NCBI GenBank assembly: GCA_031429105.1
Contig: JANOYV010000120.1
Span: 14,295-78,294 of the forward strand
DNA: 64,000 nt
Reading direction: 5' to 3'
DNA from: JAKFWF01 sp031429105
GTDB taxonomy: Bacteria > Pseudomonadota > Alphaproteobacteria > Rhizobiales > Hyphomicrobiaceae
In this document: piece by piece, positions 33,832 through 43,423 of the stretch
Layout of the letters: the number at the start of each line of letters is the position of its first letter
Numbering within the stretch: position 1 is the first letter of the stretch
The notes under the pieces: generated by a model
Told to the model about the DNA's origin: nothing
What the model saw: only the letters and a program-made list of their open reading frames with translations
Database searches by the model: none
Translations under genes and position numbers: made by a program

Positions 33832-36524
33832 TGGCCCAGGTGTCGCCCACGATTGTAGCACCAGCCATCGTGCGCACCACATGCCCCTACTGCGGCGTGG
33901 GATGTGGAGTGCTTGCGAGCTCAAAGCGTGAAGGGCGCGCTGCCGTCAAGGGCGATCCTGACCATCCAGCCAACAGCGGTCGACTGTGCTCTAAAGGCTC
34001 GGCCTTGGGTGAGACGGTCGCGCTTGAAACACGGCTGCTTTATCCGGAAATTGATGGTGCGCGGGTGGCATGGTCGACAGCTCTCGACCATGTTGCCGAC
34101 GGCTTGAAGAGTGTTCGGGATCGCCACGGTCCGGATGCCATCGCCTTCTATCTGTCGGGACAGATGCTCACCGAGGATTACTACGTCGCCAATAAGCTTG
34201 CGAAGGGCTTTATTGGTACGCCGCACGTCGATACGAATTCGCGGCTGTGCATGGCGTCGTCGGTCGCAGGCCACCGTCGCGCGTTCGGTGGCGATGTGGT
34301 GCCGCAGTCCTACGACGATCTGGAGTTGGCTGATCTCGTCGTGCTTGTTGGGTCGAATGCGGCTTGGTGTCATCCGATCCTTTATCAGCGCATTCAGGTG
34401 GCGCGGGCCGAGCGCGGTGTGCGTGTTGTCAACATCGATCCGCGTCGCACAGCGACCAGCGAAGGTGTCGATTTGCACCTTTCTATTCGCCCCGGCACCG
34501 ATAGCCAGCTCTGGAACGGTTTGCTGGTTTGGCTGGTTGATCGCGGGCTTGTCGATGACGTCTACATCAAAAACCACACGGAAGGTTTCATCGATGCACT
34601 TGCCGAGGCGCGCGAAACGTCTCGATCAGTGGAGATGGTCGCGGCAGCAACTGGGCTCGACGCTTCGGGAATCGAGCAGCTCTATCAGTGGTGGTCAGAA
34701 ACGCCTCGCGTGGTCTCCTGTTACAGCCAGGGTGTCAATCAATCGGCTCAAGGGACAGACAAGGTCAATGCGATCATCAACTGTCATTTGGCGACCGGAC
34801 GCGTCGGCAAGGCAGGCTCTGGCCCGCTATCGTTCACCGGCCAGCCCAATGCGATGGGTGGGCGTGAGGTCGGCGGCCTAGCCAATATGCTGGCGGCCCA
34901 CATGGGTTTTTCAGCCATGGAGCGCGATCGCGTCGGCCGTTTCTGGAAGGCCCCGAACGTCGTTGCAACTGAGGGCCTAAAAGCCGTCGATATGTTCGAA
35001 GCGATTGATCAGGGGCGCATCAAGGCGCTGTGGGTGATGGGCACGAACCCAGCCGTCAGTCTGCCGCGTGCGGATCATGTCCGTCAGGCGCTGTCGAAGC
35101 TGGAATTGTTCGTCGTATCCGAGAATGTTGCCTCGAACGACACCCTCAATTGCGCCTCGATCCGGCTGCCGGCTGCCGCCTGGGGCGAGAAGGATGGCAC
35201 CGTCACGAACTCGGAGCGCTGCATTTCGCGGCAGCGCCAGTTCATGGCGCTCGCGGGCGAGGCCAAGCCTGATTGGTGGATCATGGGCGAGGTAGCTCGA
35301 CGTCTCGGTTGGGCGGATGCGTTTGCCTATGAAGGCCCCGCTGCCATTTTTCGCGAACATGCGCAGCTGTCGGGTTTTGAAAATAGTGGCGAACGCGCGT
35401 TTAACATCACCGGTCTCGGCGCATTGTCCGATGCGGCCTACGATGAACTCACACCAATCCAGTGGCCAGTTCTGATGGAGGGGCAGGGCACCGAGCGTAT
35501 GTTTGGCGATGGCCAGTTCGTGACGCCATCGCGCAAGGCGCGGTTCGTATCCGTGAAAGGCGGTACGATTGCATTCGCGCCGACCACCGATGCGCCATTC
35601 GTTCTCAACACTGGCCGAGTGCGGGACCAGTGGCACACGATGACACGGACCGCCCTATCGCCGCGGCTGATGACGCATATCGCCGAACCGTTTGTCGAGG
35701 TGCACCCGGACGATGCGTCAAGTCTTGGATTGGAGCAGGGCAGCATTGCTCTCGTTTCGACGCCGCATGGTGCTTCGACCTTGCGCGTTTTGGTCAACCG
35801 AGGGCAACAGCCGGGATCGCTATTCGTGCCGATCCATTGGTCGGCGGAAAATAGCTCGAACGGACGTATCGGCGCTTTGGTTGCAGCTGTCGTTGATCCG
35901 ATCTCGGGCCAGCCGGAGGCCAAGGCAACGCCTGCGGCGGTGGTAGCTAGACCGATGGCAGCCTACGGTTTTGTGTTGTCACGGACGGCAATCAAACTGA
36001 GCGGTGCCGACTATTGGGCAAAGGCGCAACTGGCGGACTGCCATCTCGTCAACTTTGCTCTTGAGGCTCAGGCGATCAGTAAATCTGGACCTGCTGCCTG
36101 GGCGCGAAGAAGCTTGCCTGATGGCGAGCGACTTGAAGTCGAGGACAATCGGATCGGGGTCTATAGATCCGCGATCATGTGCGATGGGCGCCTCGAAGCA
36201 ATTTTGTTCATTGGCCCAACGCCCAAGCTACCAGGGCATGACTGGCTGCAAAGGCAGTTCAAACGCGAGGTGATCCCCGCAACTGAGCGCCGCACCTTGC
36301 TGGCTGGCCGTCCGGTCGAGGGGGCAGCTGACCAAGGTGCAATTGTATGCGTGTGCTTCCAAATTGGTGAGCGGCGCATCGATGCTGCGATCAACGAGGG
36401 AGCAAAATCCGTTGAAGCAATCGGGATGAGACTTGGTGCTGGCACGAACTGCGGCAGTTGCGTGCCTGAAATCAAGCGCATGATTGCGCAAGCGCGGCCC
36501 TTCACTGCAACAGCTGCGGAGTAA
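33831..36524 (+). CDS. nasA: Assimilatory nitrate reductase catalytic subunit NasA
   Basis: 897-residue molybdopterin enzyme that reduces nitrate to nitrite in the cytoplasm. The N-terminal [4Fe-4S] site uses C18, C21, C25 and C53 (CPYCGVGC, then RLCSKG). The molybdopterin domains show MLTEDYYVANKLAKGFIG, the Mo-ligand region DTNSRLCMASSVAGH, QSAQGTDKVNAIIN and WVMGTNPAVSLPRAD. The C-terminal dinucleotide-binding domain has TGRVRDQWHTMTRT. A further C-terminal BFD-like [2Fe-2S] domain uses C840, C842, C874 and C877 (CVC, CGSC). No Tat signal is present, as expected for an assimilatory enzyme. The start ATG shares bases with the preceding stop (TGATG). Confidence 0.95.
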   Translation: MAQVSPTIVAPAIVRTTCPYCGVGCGVLASSKREGRAAVKGDPDHPANSGRLCSKGSALGETVALETRLLYPEIDGARVAWSTALDHVADGLKSVRDRHGPDAIAFYLSGQMLTEDYYVANKLAKGFIGTPHVDTNSRLCMASSVAGHRRAFGGDVVPQSYDDLELADLVVLVGSNAAWCHPILYQRIQVARAERGVRVVNIDPRRTATSEGVDLHLSIRPGTDSQLWNGLLVWLVDRGLVDDVYIKNHTEGFIDALAEARETSRSVEMVAAATGLDASGIEQLYQWWSETPRVVSCYSQGVNQSAQGTDKVNAIINCHLATGRVGKAGSGPLSFTGQPNAMGGREVGGLANMLAAHMGFSAMERDRVGRFWKAPNVVATEGLKAVDMFEAIDQGRIKALWVMGTNPAVSLPRADHVRQALSKLELFVVSENVASNDTLNCASIRLPAAAWGEKDGTVTNSERCISRQRQFMALAGEAKPDWWIMGEVARRLGWADAFAYEGPAAIFREHAQLSGFENSGERAFNITGLGALSDAAYDELTPIQWPVLMEGQGTERMFGDGQFVTPSRKARFVSVKGGTIAFAPTTDAPFVLNTGRVRDQWHTMTRTALSPRLMTHIAEPFVEVHPDDASSLGLEQGSIALVSTPHGASTLRVLVNRGQQPGSLFVPIHWSAENSSNGRIGALVAAVVDPISGQPEAKATPAAVVARPMAAYGFVLSRTAIKLSGADYWAKAQLADCHLVNFALEAQAISKSGPAAWARRSLPDGERLEVEDNRIGVYRSAIMCDGRLEAILFIGPTPKLPGHDWLQRQFKREVIPATERRTLLAGRPVEGAADQGAIVCVCFQIGERRIDAAINEGAKSVEAIGMRLGAGTNCGSCVPEIKRMIAQARPFTATAAE

Positions 36525-36529
36525 CGCAT

Positions 36530-37975
36530 ATGAGCACTTTGCGTGTTGTTCCGATGGAAACCCAACCTGCACGCGTGCAACCGCTGTCGGTTCTGCCCGT
36601 GTTTCTCAATCTTCGGGGACGGCGTGTTGTTGTCGCTGGAGCACCAGAGGCTGCAACCTGGAAGGCGGAGTTGGTCGCGGCGGCGGGTGCGGATGTTCAC
36701 GTATTTACTCTTGAACATACGGACGAACTAGCGACGCTTGCGCAATCGCCGCCAGCTGGCGGTGTCAAATTGGCACTACGCGCATGGATGCCGGATGACC
36801 TCGATGGTGCAGCGTTAGTGATCGGGGCACTAGAAGGTGAAGAGGCCGAAGACTTTGCCACGGCTGCACGTCTACGTGGCATTCCAGTCAACATCGTCGA
36901 TAACCAACGCCTCTGTTCTCTGAGTTTTGGCGCCATCGTCAACCGCTCGCCCGTTGTCGTGGCGATCTCGACCGATGGTGCGGCACCTGTTTTGGGACAA
37001 GCGATCCGGGCGCGCATTGAAACGCTGCTGCATCCTGCCGTCGCCAGTTGGGCTGCGGCTGCCAAAGGTTTGCGCGACCTGATTAAATCGCGCGTGCCGA
37101 TGGGGCCAGCGCGGCGTGCCACGTGGAGCGCGTTCGCACAATCTGCGCTCCTGTCTCGACGTCCACCTGATGAGCACGACATCGAATCACTGGTCGATGG
37201 CGCGGTTGATCAGGGCGGCTCGATTGCGATCGTTGGTGCTGGTCCCGGCGACCCTGAATTACTGACGATGAAGGCCCTGCGGATGCTGCAGTCGGCCGAT
37301 GTCATCCTCTATGACCGCCTAGTCTCACCCGAGATCCTCGAATTGGCCCGCCGCGAAGCGCGCCGCATGTTGGTTGGTAAGGCAGGGGGCGGGCCCGCCT
37401 GCCGCCAAGACGATATCAATGACCTCATGGTATCGCTTGCGAAAAGTGGCAAGCGGGTGATCCGCTTGAAAGGCGGTGATCCGACAGTATTCGGGCGTTT
37501 GGCCGAGGAACTAAAGGCAGCTGAACGCGAGAACATTCCAGTCGAAGTGGTGCCGGGGATTACGGCGGCGAGTGGTGCTGCGGCTTCCTTGAGAATGCCC
37601 CTGACGGATCGTCGCTTCGCCCAGCGACTACAGTTTGTCACCGGGCACGCCCAGAACGGTCGTGCGCCGGAGCATCGCTGGGCGCATCTGGCGGAACCCG
37701 ATGTAACTACTGTTTACTATATGGGTGGGCGCACGTTCGCGGAGATGGCCGGTTCTCTGGTAGCGTCGGGCTGTCCGTTAGACTTGCCGGCCCTCATCGT
37801 TTGGTCGGCAACAACCCCCAGGGAGCGTTCGATTTCGACAACTGTCGGGGGGGGTGCGACCGCAGTATCGCTCGGCCCCACGGGTGAGCCGTGCCTAATA
37901 TTTACTGGTGAAGCGGCACGTTGCGTTGCCACGCGCCATGCTGGCAGCGCGTCAAACATCGTATCCTACGGTTGA
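36530..37975 (+). CDS. cysG: Siroheme synthase CysG
   Basis: 481-residue fusion of precorrin-2 dehydrogenase/ferrochelatase (N-terminal half) and uroporphyrinogen-III C-methyltransferase (C-terminal half). The N-terminal fold reads LPVFLNLRGRRVVVAGAPEAA, with NIVDNQRLCSLSFGAIVNRSP as in CysG. The methyltransferase starts IAIVGAGPGDPELLTMKALR and has VGKAGGGP, IRLKGGDPTVFGRLAEE, VPGITAASGAAA and YMGGRTFAEMA. It makes siroheme for NirA and stands last in the nitrate operon, five bases after nasA. In the first glycine loop the usual GGG is replaced by GAP, which may weaken the NAD site. Confidence 0.93.
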   Translation: MSTLRVVPMETQPARVQPLSVLPVFLNLRGRRVVVAGAPEAATWKAELVAAAGADVHVFTLEHTDELATLAQSPPAGGVKLALRAWMPDDLDGAALVIGALEGEEAEDFATAARLRGIPVNIVDNQRLCSLSFGAIVNRSPVVVAISTDGAAPVLGQAIRARIETLLHPAVASWAAAAKGLRDLIKSRVPMGPARRATWSAFAQSALLSRRPPDEHDIESLVDGAVDQGGSIAIVGAGPGDPELLTMKALRMLQSADVILYDRLVSPEILELARREARRMLVGKAGGGPACRQDDINDLMVSLAKSGKRVIRLKGGDPTVFGRLAEELKAAERENIPVEVVPGITAASGAAASLRMPLTDRRFAQRLQFVTGHAQNGRAPEHRWAHLAEPDVTTVYYMGGRTFAEMAGSLVASGCPLDLPALIVWSATTPRERSISTTVGGGATAVSLGPTGEPCLIFTGEAARCVATRHAGSASNIVSYG

Positions 37976-37987
37976 TCCCGAGACTGC

Positions 37988-38518
37988 CTACAGGGCGATG
38001 CCGCGTCGGCCTGTTTCATCACCCGATTTACCCTCCAGGCGTCGCATCGTGTGCTGGAACTTCTTCACCATGCGCTCCATGTATGAAAGTGCCTTATCGA
38101 CATCCTGCTCGCTTGGCAGATTTAAGCCGCCGCCACCTGGACGCTCGGCCTGTTTCTCTTGCGCTCCGGGCTTTGCGCCATTGAGGCCGAGCAGGTCTTC
38201 CATCCGTTTAATCTCCCCACGAAGTTCATTATTCTCCGTTTCCAGCTTTTGCGTCGACGAGGCAACAGCGCCAGTCATCGGCGTGCAGGCCCAATCAGCG
38301 GAAGGTGAGGACGTTGCCGGTTGTGACTTGCAGATCGACATAGCGCCCGTTTCGGTGTCGAGACGGGCAAAACCGCCCTCTACAGGGCTCATCGAAAATC
38401 GACCCACGCGCTCCTGAGCAATGCCAGACGATGCGCATGCAACGATAACCCCTGCGAAAATCGTCAGGCCTAGGGCCGATCCTGGGCTCGCTAGCTGTTG
38501 CACAATCGATTTTGACAT
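37988..38518 (-). CDS. Hypothetical exported coiled-coil protein
   Basis: 176-residue protein of unknown function. The first 35 residues form a signal peptide (LGLTIFAGVIVACASSGIAQE, cleavage near IAQ). The middle contains paired cysteines (ICKSQ..., WACTP) in the pattern seen in several alphaproteobacterial exported proteins ('RFSMSPVEGGFARLDTETGAMSIC'-type start). A heptad-like coiled coil (TQKLETENNELRGEIKRMEDLL) follows, then a Gly/Pro linker and an amphipathic C-terminal helix with VDKALSYMERMVKKFQHTMRRLE. ATG 38518 with GGGAG upstream was chosen. It is divergent from the PodJ-like gene and convergent with cysG. Confidence 0.7.
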   Translation of the reverse strand: MSKSIVQQLASPGSALGLTIFAGVIVACASSGIAQERVGRFSMSPVEGGFARLDTETGAMSICKSQPATSSPSADWACTPMTGAVASSTQKLETENNELRGEIKRMEDLLGLNGAKPGAQEKQAERPGGGGLNLPSEQDVDKALSYMERMVKKFQHTMRRLEGKSGDETGRRGIAL

Positions 38519-38676
38519 TGGTTGATACTCCCAGAAAACACGCTTCAATCGGCTCAAGTGCGCGGGGTCATAGTGGACCAGATTTGGTCTGCCAAATGTG
38601 GCGAAAGTGATTCGTTTAAGTGTTTTTCTTAGATGGGCCCATCCAAAGTGGCGCGCAATTCTCGTGTTTTCGGGCC

Positions 38677-38691
38677 TTAACCGAACATTTA
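38677..38691. promoter_or_regulatory. Candidate CtrA site upstream of the PodJ-like gene
   Basis: TTAA-N7-TTTA (TTAACCGAACATTTA) differs by one base from the CtrA consensus TTAA-N7-TTAA. It lies 109 bases before the PodJ-like start. A GATTC (GANTC, CcrM methylation) occurs nearby at 38609-38613. Such elements mark cell-cycle-controlled promoters in alphaproteobacteria. One short site can arise by chance, so confidence is low. Confidence 0.3.
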
Positions 38692-38799
38692 CTGGCGCTG
38701 GTGAGTGTCTGTCTTACGGGTCCCCCTCGTGCCGCGTCTGGCGAGACCCCAAGCGACTGCAGCCCGATTGCGTGCTGCCCGGGTACATGGGGAATTGAG

Positions 38800-41736
38800 A
38801 TGTTGACGACCACCTCAGACTTTGAACGCGGTAGCGCTCAGCTGAAAACCGCAGGGCGACCGCAGGAGTTCGTCTGTGCCGGCGATGACCTGAAAGACAT
38901 CTTGCAGGCGTTGACCCGTCAAATTTCAGCCGTCGATCATCGCAATTCGCAAGTACTTGAGGACATGCGCGGTCGGCTCGAGCTGCTGGGTCGCGATGCT
39001 GGCGTTGCCCGTGAGACCGCCCGCCCCGAATATGGCTCAGCGTTTGCGCGGATCGAAGACGGCGTGAATCAATTGGCCGATCGAATGGCCGATACAAGTT
39101 GGGAGCGAGACGCTAATCGACCCGAGCCAGCCGTTTCGGCACATCACAACCTGAGCAGCTTTGGCGCCGTTGCTGCCGCGCTTTCAACCCAACAGCATAG
39201 AAACGCAGAGTTCGATGTGTCGGCGTTCGCAGTGCAACCGGCTCCGACTGTCGTCATGACGAGCCCGAGCGCATCGTTGCCCGGCGATGTCAGTGATCCA
39301 TGGGATCTTGATGGCGCCGACGCATTGGCAAAGCTTTATGAGAGCGGCCAGGCTGGCCTCAGCGGCATGCCCGAACTGCAGTCTTCGATGAGAGGGCAGC
39401 ACCATTTTGCCGCCGCGTCGTCAATCAGTACTCCAATCCACGTTGCGGATATTTCGCACACCGTCGACGCAATGGCGGGCCATCCGACCAATGATCGTGA
39501 GTGGCTGGAAGGTCGATTCGCGGCCATTGCTTCGCGCATTGAGCAATCGTTCGCCGACAATCGGGTGGAACAGGTGTTCGGCGATTTTGAACGGCGACTT
39601 GGTGAACTTGAGATGCGATTTGGCACGGCTTTGGAATCCGTTGCAACGCGCGCCGATGTCGAAGGCTTGCGGATTGTCGAGGCCTATATCAACGAATTGG
39701 CTGTGCACTTCGATCAAACGCGGGCCCACCTGAGCCGACTAGACACTGTCGAGCAACACCTGGGCGATCTACTGCATCAGGTATCCGATGAGCGTTTTGC
39801 TACGTTGTTTGCTCAGCAAGCGGGCGGTCCGGTGCAAGGCTCAAGCGAGGAAGATATTGAAGCCGTCGCCATGGCCGTTGCCGACCGAGTAGCCAGTCGC
39901 ATGCCACAGCAGTCCCACCTGACGGCAACGCACAGTGCCGATGCTGCCATTGGCGACTTACAGCACTTAATCGAGGGGTTTGTCGCTGGTCAACGCGACA
40001 ACGAGGAACATACTTCAAGCATGCTCGACACCATGCAGCAGGCAATGATCCGTATGCTCGACCGTATGGATGCCATAGAGAATGCGGTGCCAGCCTACCC
40101 CTCGCCGCAAGCAACCTTTGCACCGGCAGCGCCACCATCGCCAGCCGCGGTGCTTCGACCGGAGCCGACATTCGCACAAGAGCTTGGTCACGCTAGCCAG
40201 TCCACGCCACCGGCTGACCTTCCGTCATACGCCGCCGCGCAGCAAATGGGCGCGCATCCGATGAGTGCAGTAAAAGAGGATTTTCGGTCGGCAGCCATTG
40301 CTGATGCGCGGCGCGCTGCGCGTAAAGTCGCCAGTCAGCCGGAACTGACGGCAGATGAAACGCCCGCAGATGGAATGCGGGTCCGTCGCGGTGCGCCTGT
40401 GATCAAGGCGACTGCGTCTGAAGCGGCGTCAGATGCTATCGGAGGAAGCGAAAAGGCTCTGCCGTCCGCGGTATCGGATACGCCCGCAAAGTCGCGTGTG
40501 CCTCTCATGGTTGCAGGTGTTGCACTGGTGGCTGCGGTCGGATTGTTGGCGGCTTCGGTAGGCTTGAACCGTGGTCTACCGTTCATGGCGGGTGGCAATC
40601 CGCTGCGTCAGACAGTCCAGCAGAAAGGCGCGCTGACGATCGACAACGGAGCGCCAGGGGCTGGCGAGCAGGGTGCGGCTGATGCTGACGCCAGCACGCC
40701 AGGTGCGGCTCCTAACGCCAATCCTCAACGGCCGTCTCAGGCAACCGATCCACGTGCGCGTTCACGCTCGATTCCAGAGACAGCCGTTGAATCGCAGGGC
40801 GAAACGCTCAATGCGACGGTCGAAGCGGCTATGGATGTTCCCGCCCGGTCACCAGCTGCTGCTCCGCCAATGGGTATGACGCTGACGCCAGCGCGCAGCG
40901 TTCCGAATGATTCTGATTTGGCGCGCATGCGCCAACAGCGTAATATGCAAAGCTTGGCGAACCAGCTTGCTGCAGTTCAAGCAAACGCACCAACTGTGCC
41001 TGCATCGCTGATGCCAAACGCCGGGGCAGCACAAGAACCGGACATGGCGTTGATTGTAGAGGCGGCGAAACCGTCGGAATTGCCGCCGGCTCTGATCGGG
41101 CCGCTGTCACTGCGCACAGCTGCCTCCAAAGGTGACCCCTCGGCCGAATTCGAAGTAGCGGCCCGGTTTGCCGAAGGCCGCGGTGTTTCGCAGGACTTCA
41201 AGCAGGCGAACGTCTGGTATCAGCGCTCAGCGCAACGTGGGTTTGCTCCAGCGCAGTATCGGCTGGGGACACTGTTCGAGCGTGGTATCGGTATCAAGGC
41301 CGACGTTGCGCGTGCCAAGATTTGGTACGGTCGCGCCGCTGAACAAGGTCACGTGAAGGCGATGCATAACCTTGCCGTATTGAATTCAGGGCGGGACCAG
41401 TCGGCCGACTATCCAACGGCGGTGACGTGGTTTACGGCTGCGTCCGAGCGGGGGCTAGCGGACAGCCAGTTCAATCTGGGTGTGTTGCATGAGAGCGGCC
41501 TTGGTCTGCCGCGCGACTTGAAGCAAGCCTACTATTGGCTGGCGCTCGCTGCTCGTAACGGCGATAAAGAGGCCTCGCGCCGCCGTGATCAGGTGCGCAT
41601 GAAACTGGAAGAAGCCGACGTCACGGCAACCGATGAAGCCGTCAGCGCCTGGGTTGCCAAGCCTTCAGACAGTGCTGTGAACGATGCCAGGGTCGCTGGC
41701 GAAGCCTGGAAGGCGCGGCAGTCGGTCGGCCGCTGA
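38800..41736 (+). CDS. PodJ-like polarity protein with coiled coils, one membrane span and Sel1 repeats
   Basis: 978-residue protein with the architecture of alphaproteobacterial polar organiser PodJ. The long cytoplasmic N-terminal part (1 to about 565) is Ala/Gln/Asp-rich and helical, with coiled-coil stretches (EQVFGDFERRLGELEMRF, VEAYINELAVHFDQ). One transmembrane segment follows at about 567-588 (VPLMVAGVALVAAVGLLAAS). A low-complexity Pro/Ala periplasmic linker leads to four Sel1-like repeats at about 774-925 (FAEGRGVSQDFKQANVWYQRSAQ, ALGTLFERGIGI-type). PodJ places polar factors and guides division or stalk development. The start at ATG 38800 removes an implausible upstream extension. 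A candidate CtrA site lies upstream; the gene is single and is followed by a terminator. Function inferred from architecture. Confidence 0.82.
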   Translation: MLTTTSDFERGSAQLKTAGRPQEFVCAGDDLKDILQALTRQISAVDHRNSQVLEDMRGRLELLGRDAGVARETARPEYGSAFARIEDGVNQLADRMADTSWERDANRPEPAVSAHHNLSSFGAVAAALSTQQHRNAEFDVSAFAVQPAPTVVMTSPSASLPGDVSDPWDLDGADALAKLYESGQAGLSGMPELQSSMRGQHHFAAASSISTPIHVADISHTVDAMAGHPTNDREWLEGRFAAIASRIEQSFADNRVEQVFGDFERRLGELEMRFGTALESVATRADVEGLRIVEAYINELAVHFDQTRAHLSRLDTVEQHLGDLLHQVSDERFATLFAQQAGGPVQGSSEEDIEAVAMAVADRVASRMPQQSHLTATHSADAAIGDLQHLIEGFVAGQRDNEEHTSSMLDTMQQAMIRMLDRMDAIENAVPAYPSPQATFAPAAPPSPAAVLRPEPTFAQELGHASQSTPPADLPSYAAAQQMGAHPMSAVKEDFRSAAIADARRAARKVASQPELTADETPADGMRVRRGAPVIKATASEAASDAIGGSEKALPSAVSDTPAKSRVPLMVAGVALVAAVGLLAASVGLNRGLPFMAGGNPLRQTVQQKGALTIDNGAPGAGEQGAADADASTPGAAPNANPQRPSQATDPRARSRSIPETAVESQGETLNATVEAAMDVPARSPAAAPPMGMTLTPARSVPNDSDLARMRQQRNMQSLANQLAAVQANAPTVPASLMPNAGAAQEPDMALIVEAAKPSELPPALIGPLSLRTAASKGDPSAEFEVAARFAEGRGVSQDFKQANVWYQRSAQRGFAPAQYRLGTLFERGIGIKADVARAKIWYGRAAEQGHVKAMHNLAVLNSGRDQSADYPTAVTWFTAASERGLADSQFNLGVLHESGLGLPRDLKQAYYWLALAARNGDKEASRRRDQVRMKLEEADVTATDEAVSAWVAKPSDSAVNDARVAGEAWKARQSVGR

Positions 41737-41762
41737 AGAATAGTATCAATCGACGACAAGTG

Positions 41763-41786
41763 CGCCAGAGGGTATTTCCTCTGGCG
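41763..41786 (+). terminator. Intrinsic terminator after the PodJ-like gene
   Basis: CGCCAGAGG pairs with CCTCTGGCG (nine base pairs) around a six-base loop GTATTT, and is followed by TTTCGTTGTT. It lies 26 bases after the PodJ-like stop, between convergent genes, and can end transcription on the plus strand. The T-tract is imperfect. Confidence 0.65.
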
Positions 41787-41862
41787 TTTCGTTGTTCTGA
41801 TGCACGTTATATACGTGCCGAGCATCTCGCACTGACTGCCCAAAATGTTTGGCCTGTGACGC

Positions 41863-43410
41863 TCATTCCTTAAACACCTCATCGCGGCTCATTCGCATGC
41901 TGGGCAGAGCCGCGACCACAAGAACGACTGCCGCCAGCGCCAGACACAACGCCGATTTCCAGTTTTCAACGAACGTCCACAAATTGCCGCGCGACATGTT
42001 GAGGGCAAGGCGGAACTTCTCCTCCATCAGGCGGCCGAGCACGAAGCCGAGCAGCAGCGGTGCGGCTTCGAAACCGAACTTCAGCAGCGCATAGCCAAGC
42101 AAGCCGAAAGCTGCCACCAGCAACACGTCGACGGCTGAATTCTGCACCGAATAGATACCAATGCAGCAGAACAGCACGATTGTCGGAAACATCAAGCGAT
42201 AGGGTACTTTCAAGAGCCTCACCCAAAGGCCGATCAGCGGCAGATTGATCACGATAAGCATCAGATTGCCGATCCACATGGAGGCGACCATACCCCAAAA
42301 TAGATCGGGTTTTTTGGTCATGATCTCGGGTCCAGGGACAATGCCGTGAATGGTCATCGCACCGATCATCAGCGCCATCACGGCATTGGGCGGAATGCCA
42401 AGCGCCAACAGGGGAATGAAGGCCGTTTGCGCGCCAGCATTGTTGGCCGATTCTGGTCCAGCCACGCCTTCGATAGCTCCGCGACCGAAGCGCGAGGGGT
42501 CAGTTGCGAGCTTCTTTTCAACCGTATAAGACGCGAACGGTCCCAACACCGCACCGTTGCCCGGTAGCAACCCCAACACCGAGCCGATCACGGTGCCGCG
42601 TGCAATTGGCCACGCAGATTGGCGCATGTCAGTGCGACTGGGCAAGAGGCGGCCAATCTTGTTTTGGACGATACTGCGGGTTTCGGGATTTTCGAGGTTC
42701 TTCACGATCTCGGCAAATCCAAACAGCCCCATCGCAATCACGGCGAAATCAAAGCCCTCGGCCAGTTCCGGAAGCCCGAATGTCAGGCGATTGACGCCCG
42801 TTTCCTGGTCGGTGCCGACGATCGACAGCAACACTCCCACGAGGATCATCGCAATCGCTTTTGGCAATGATCCGCGCGCGAGCACAACCGCAAACATCAG
42901 GCCCAAAATCATCAGTGAAAAGTAATCGGCGGGGCTGAATTGCAGGGCAATGCGTGACAGTGGAACTGCAAGCGCTGCGATCACGAGGGTTGCAACTGTG
43001 CCAGCAACGAACGAGCCAATGGCAGCTATGCCAAGTGCAGCACCTGCGCGGCCTTGCTTAGCCATCTGGAAGCCATCAAGCGTCGTCACGACCGACGTCG
43101 CCTCGCCTGGAATATTGACCAGGATTGCCGTCGTCGATCCGCCGTACTGCGCGCCATAATAGATTCCGGCCAACATAATCAGTGCACCGACAGGCTCCAG
43201 ACCGTAGGTCATCGGCAGCAGCATGGCGATCGTGGCGATCGGGCCGACGCCGGGTAACACGCCAATCAATGTGCCGACAAGGCAGCCGATGAAGCACAAA
43301 ATCAGGTTGATCGGCAGTGGGACTGAAATGCCAGCGGCCACCCACGGCAGCCAGACGACTTTCCATACCGTGTTGAAGCCGAGCGCCAGGTTTGCGTAAA
43401 GGTCGAGCAT
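41863..43410 (-). CDS. tctA: Tripartite tricarboxylate transporter large membrane subunit TctA
   Basis: 515-residue membrane protein of the TctA family with about twelve helices. The family N-terminus is complete: FIGCLVGTLIGVLPGVGPIATIAMLLP, then IYYGAQYGGSTTAILVNIPGEATSVVTTLDG, and the second repeat motif GLLPGNGAVLGPFASYTVEKKL with GVAGPESANNAGAQTAFIPLLALGIPPNAVMALMIGA. The protein forms the transport channel with TctB for carboxylates, driven by ion gradients and fed by a periplasmic TctC protein. No tctC is adjacent. ATG 43410 matches the family start; it lies 13 bases after tctB on the same strand. Confidence 0.95.
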   Translation of the reverse strand: MLDLYANLALGFNTVWKVVWLPWVAAGISVPLPINLILCFIGCLVGTLIGVLPGVGPIATIAMLLPMTYGLEPVGALIMLAGIYYGAQYGGSTTAILVNIPGEATSVVTTLDGFQMAKQGRAGAALGIAAIGSFVAGTVATLVIAALAVPLSRIALQFSPADYFSLMILGLMFAVVLARGSLPKAIAMILVGVLLSIVGTDQETGVNRLTFGLPELAEGFDFAVIAMGLFGFAEIVKNLENPETRSIVQNKIGRLLPSRTDMRQSAWPIARGTVIGSVLGLLPGNGAVLGPFASYTVEKKLATDPSRFGRGAIEGVAGPESANNAGAQTAFIPLLALGIPPNAVMALMIGAMTIHGIVPGPEIMTKKPDLFWGMVASMWIGNLMLIVINLPLIGLWVRLLKVPYRLMFPTIVLFCCIGIYSVQNSAVDVLLVAAFGLLGYALLKFGFEAAPLLLGFVLGRLMEEKFRLALNMSRGNLWTFVENWKSALCLALAAVVLVVAALPSMRMSRDEVFKE

Positions 43411-43423
43411 TGTTCGGGTCCGA

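Noticed and set aside
37908..38417. 169-codon plus-strand frame after cysG
   Set aside because: It overlaps the cysG end and lies opposite the signal-peptide/coiled-coil gene on the minus strand, which is the better coding candidate.
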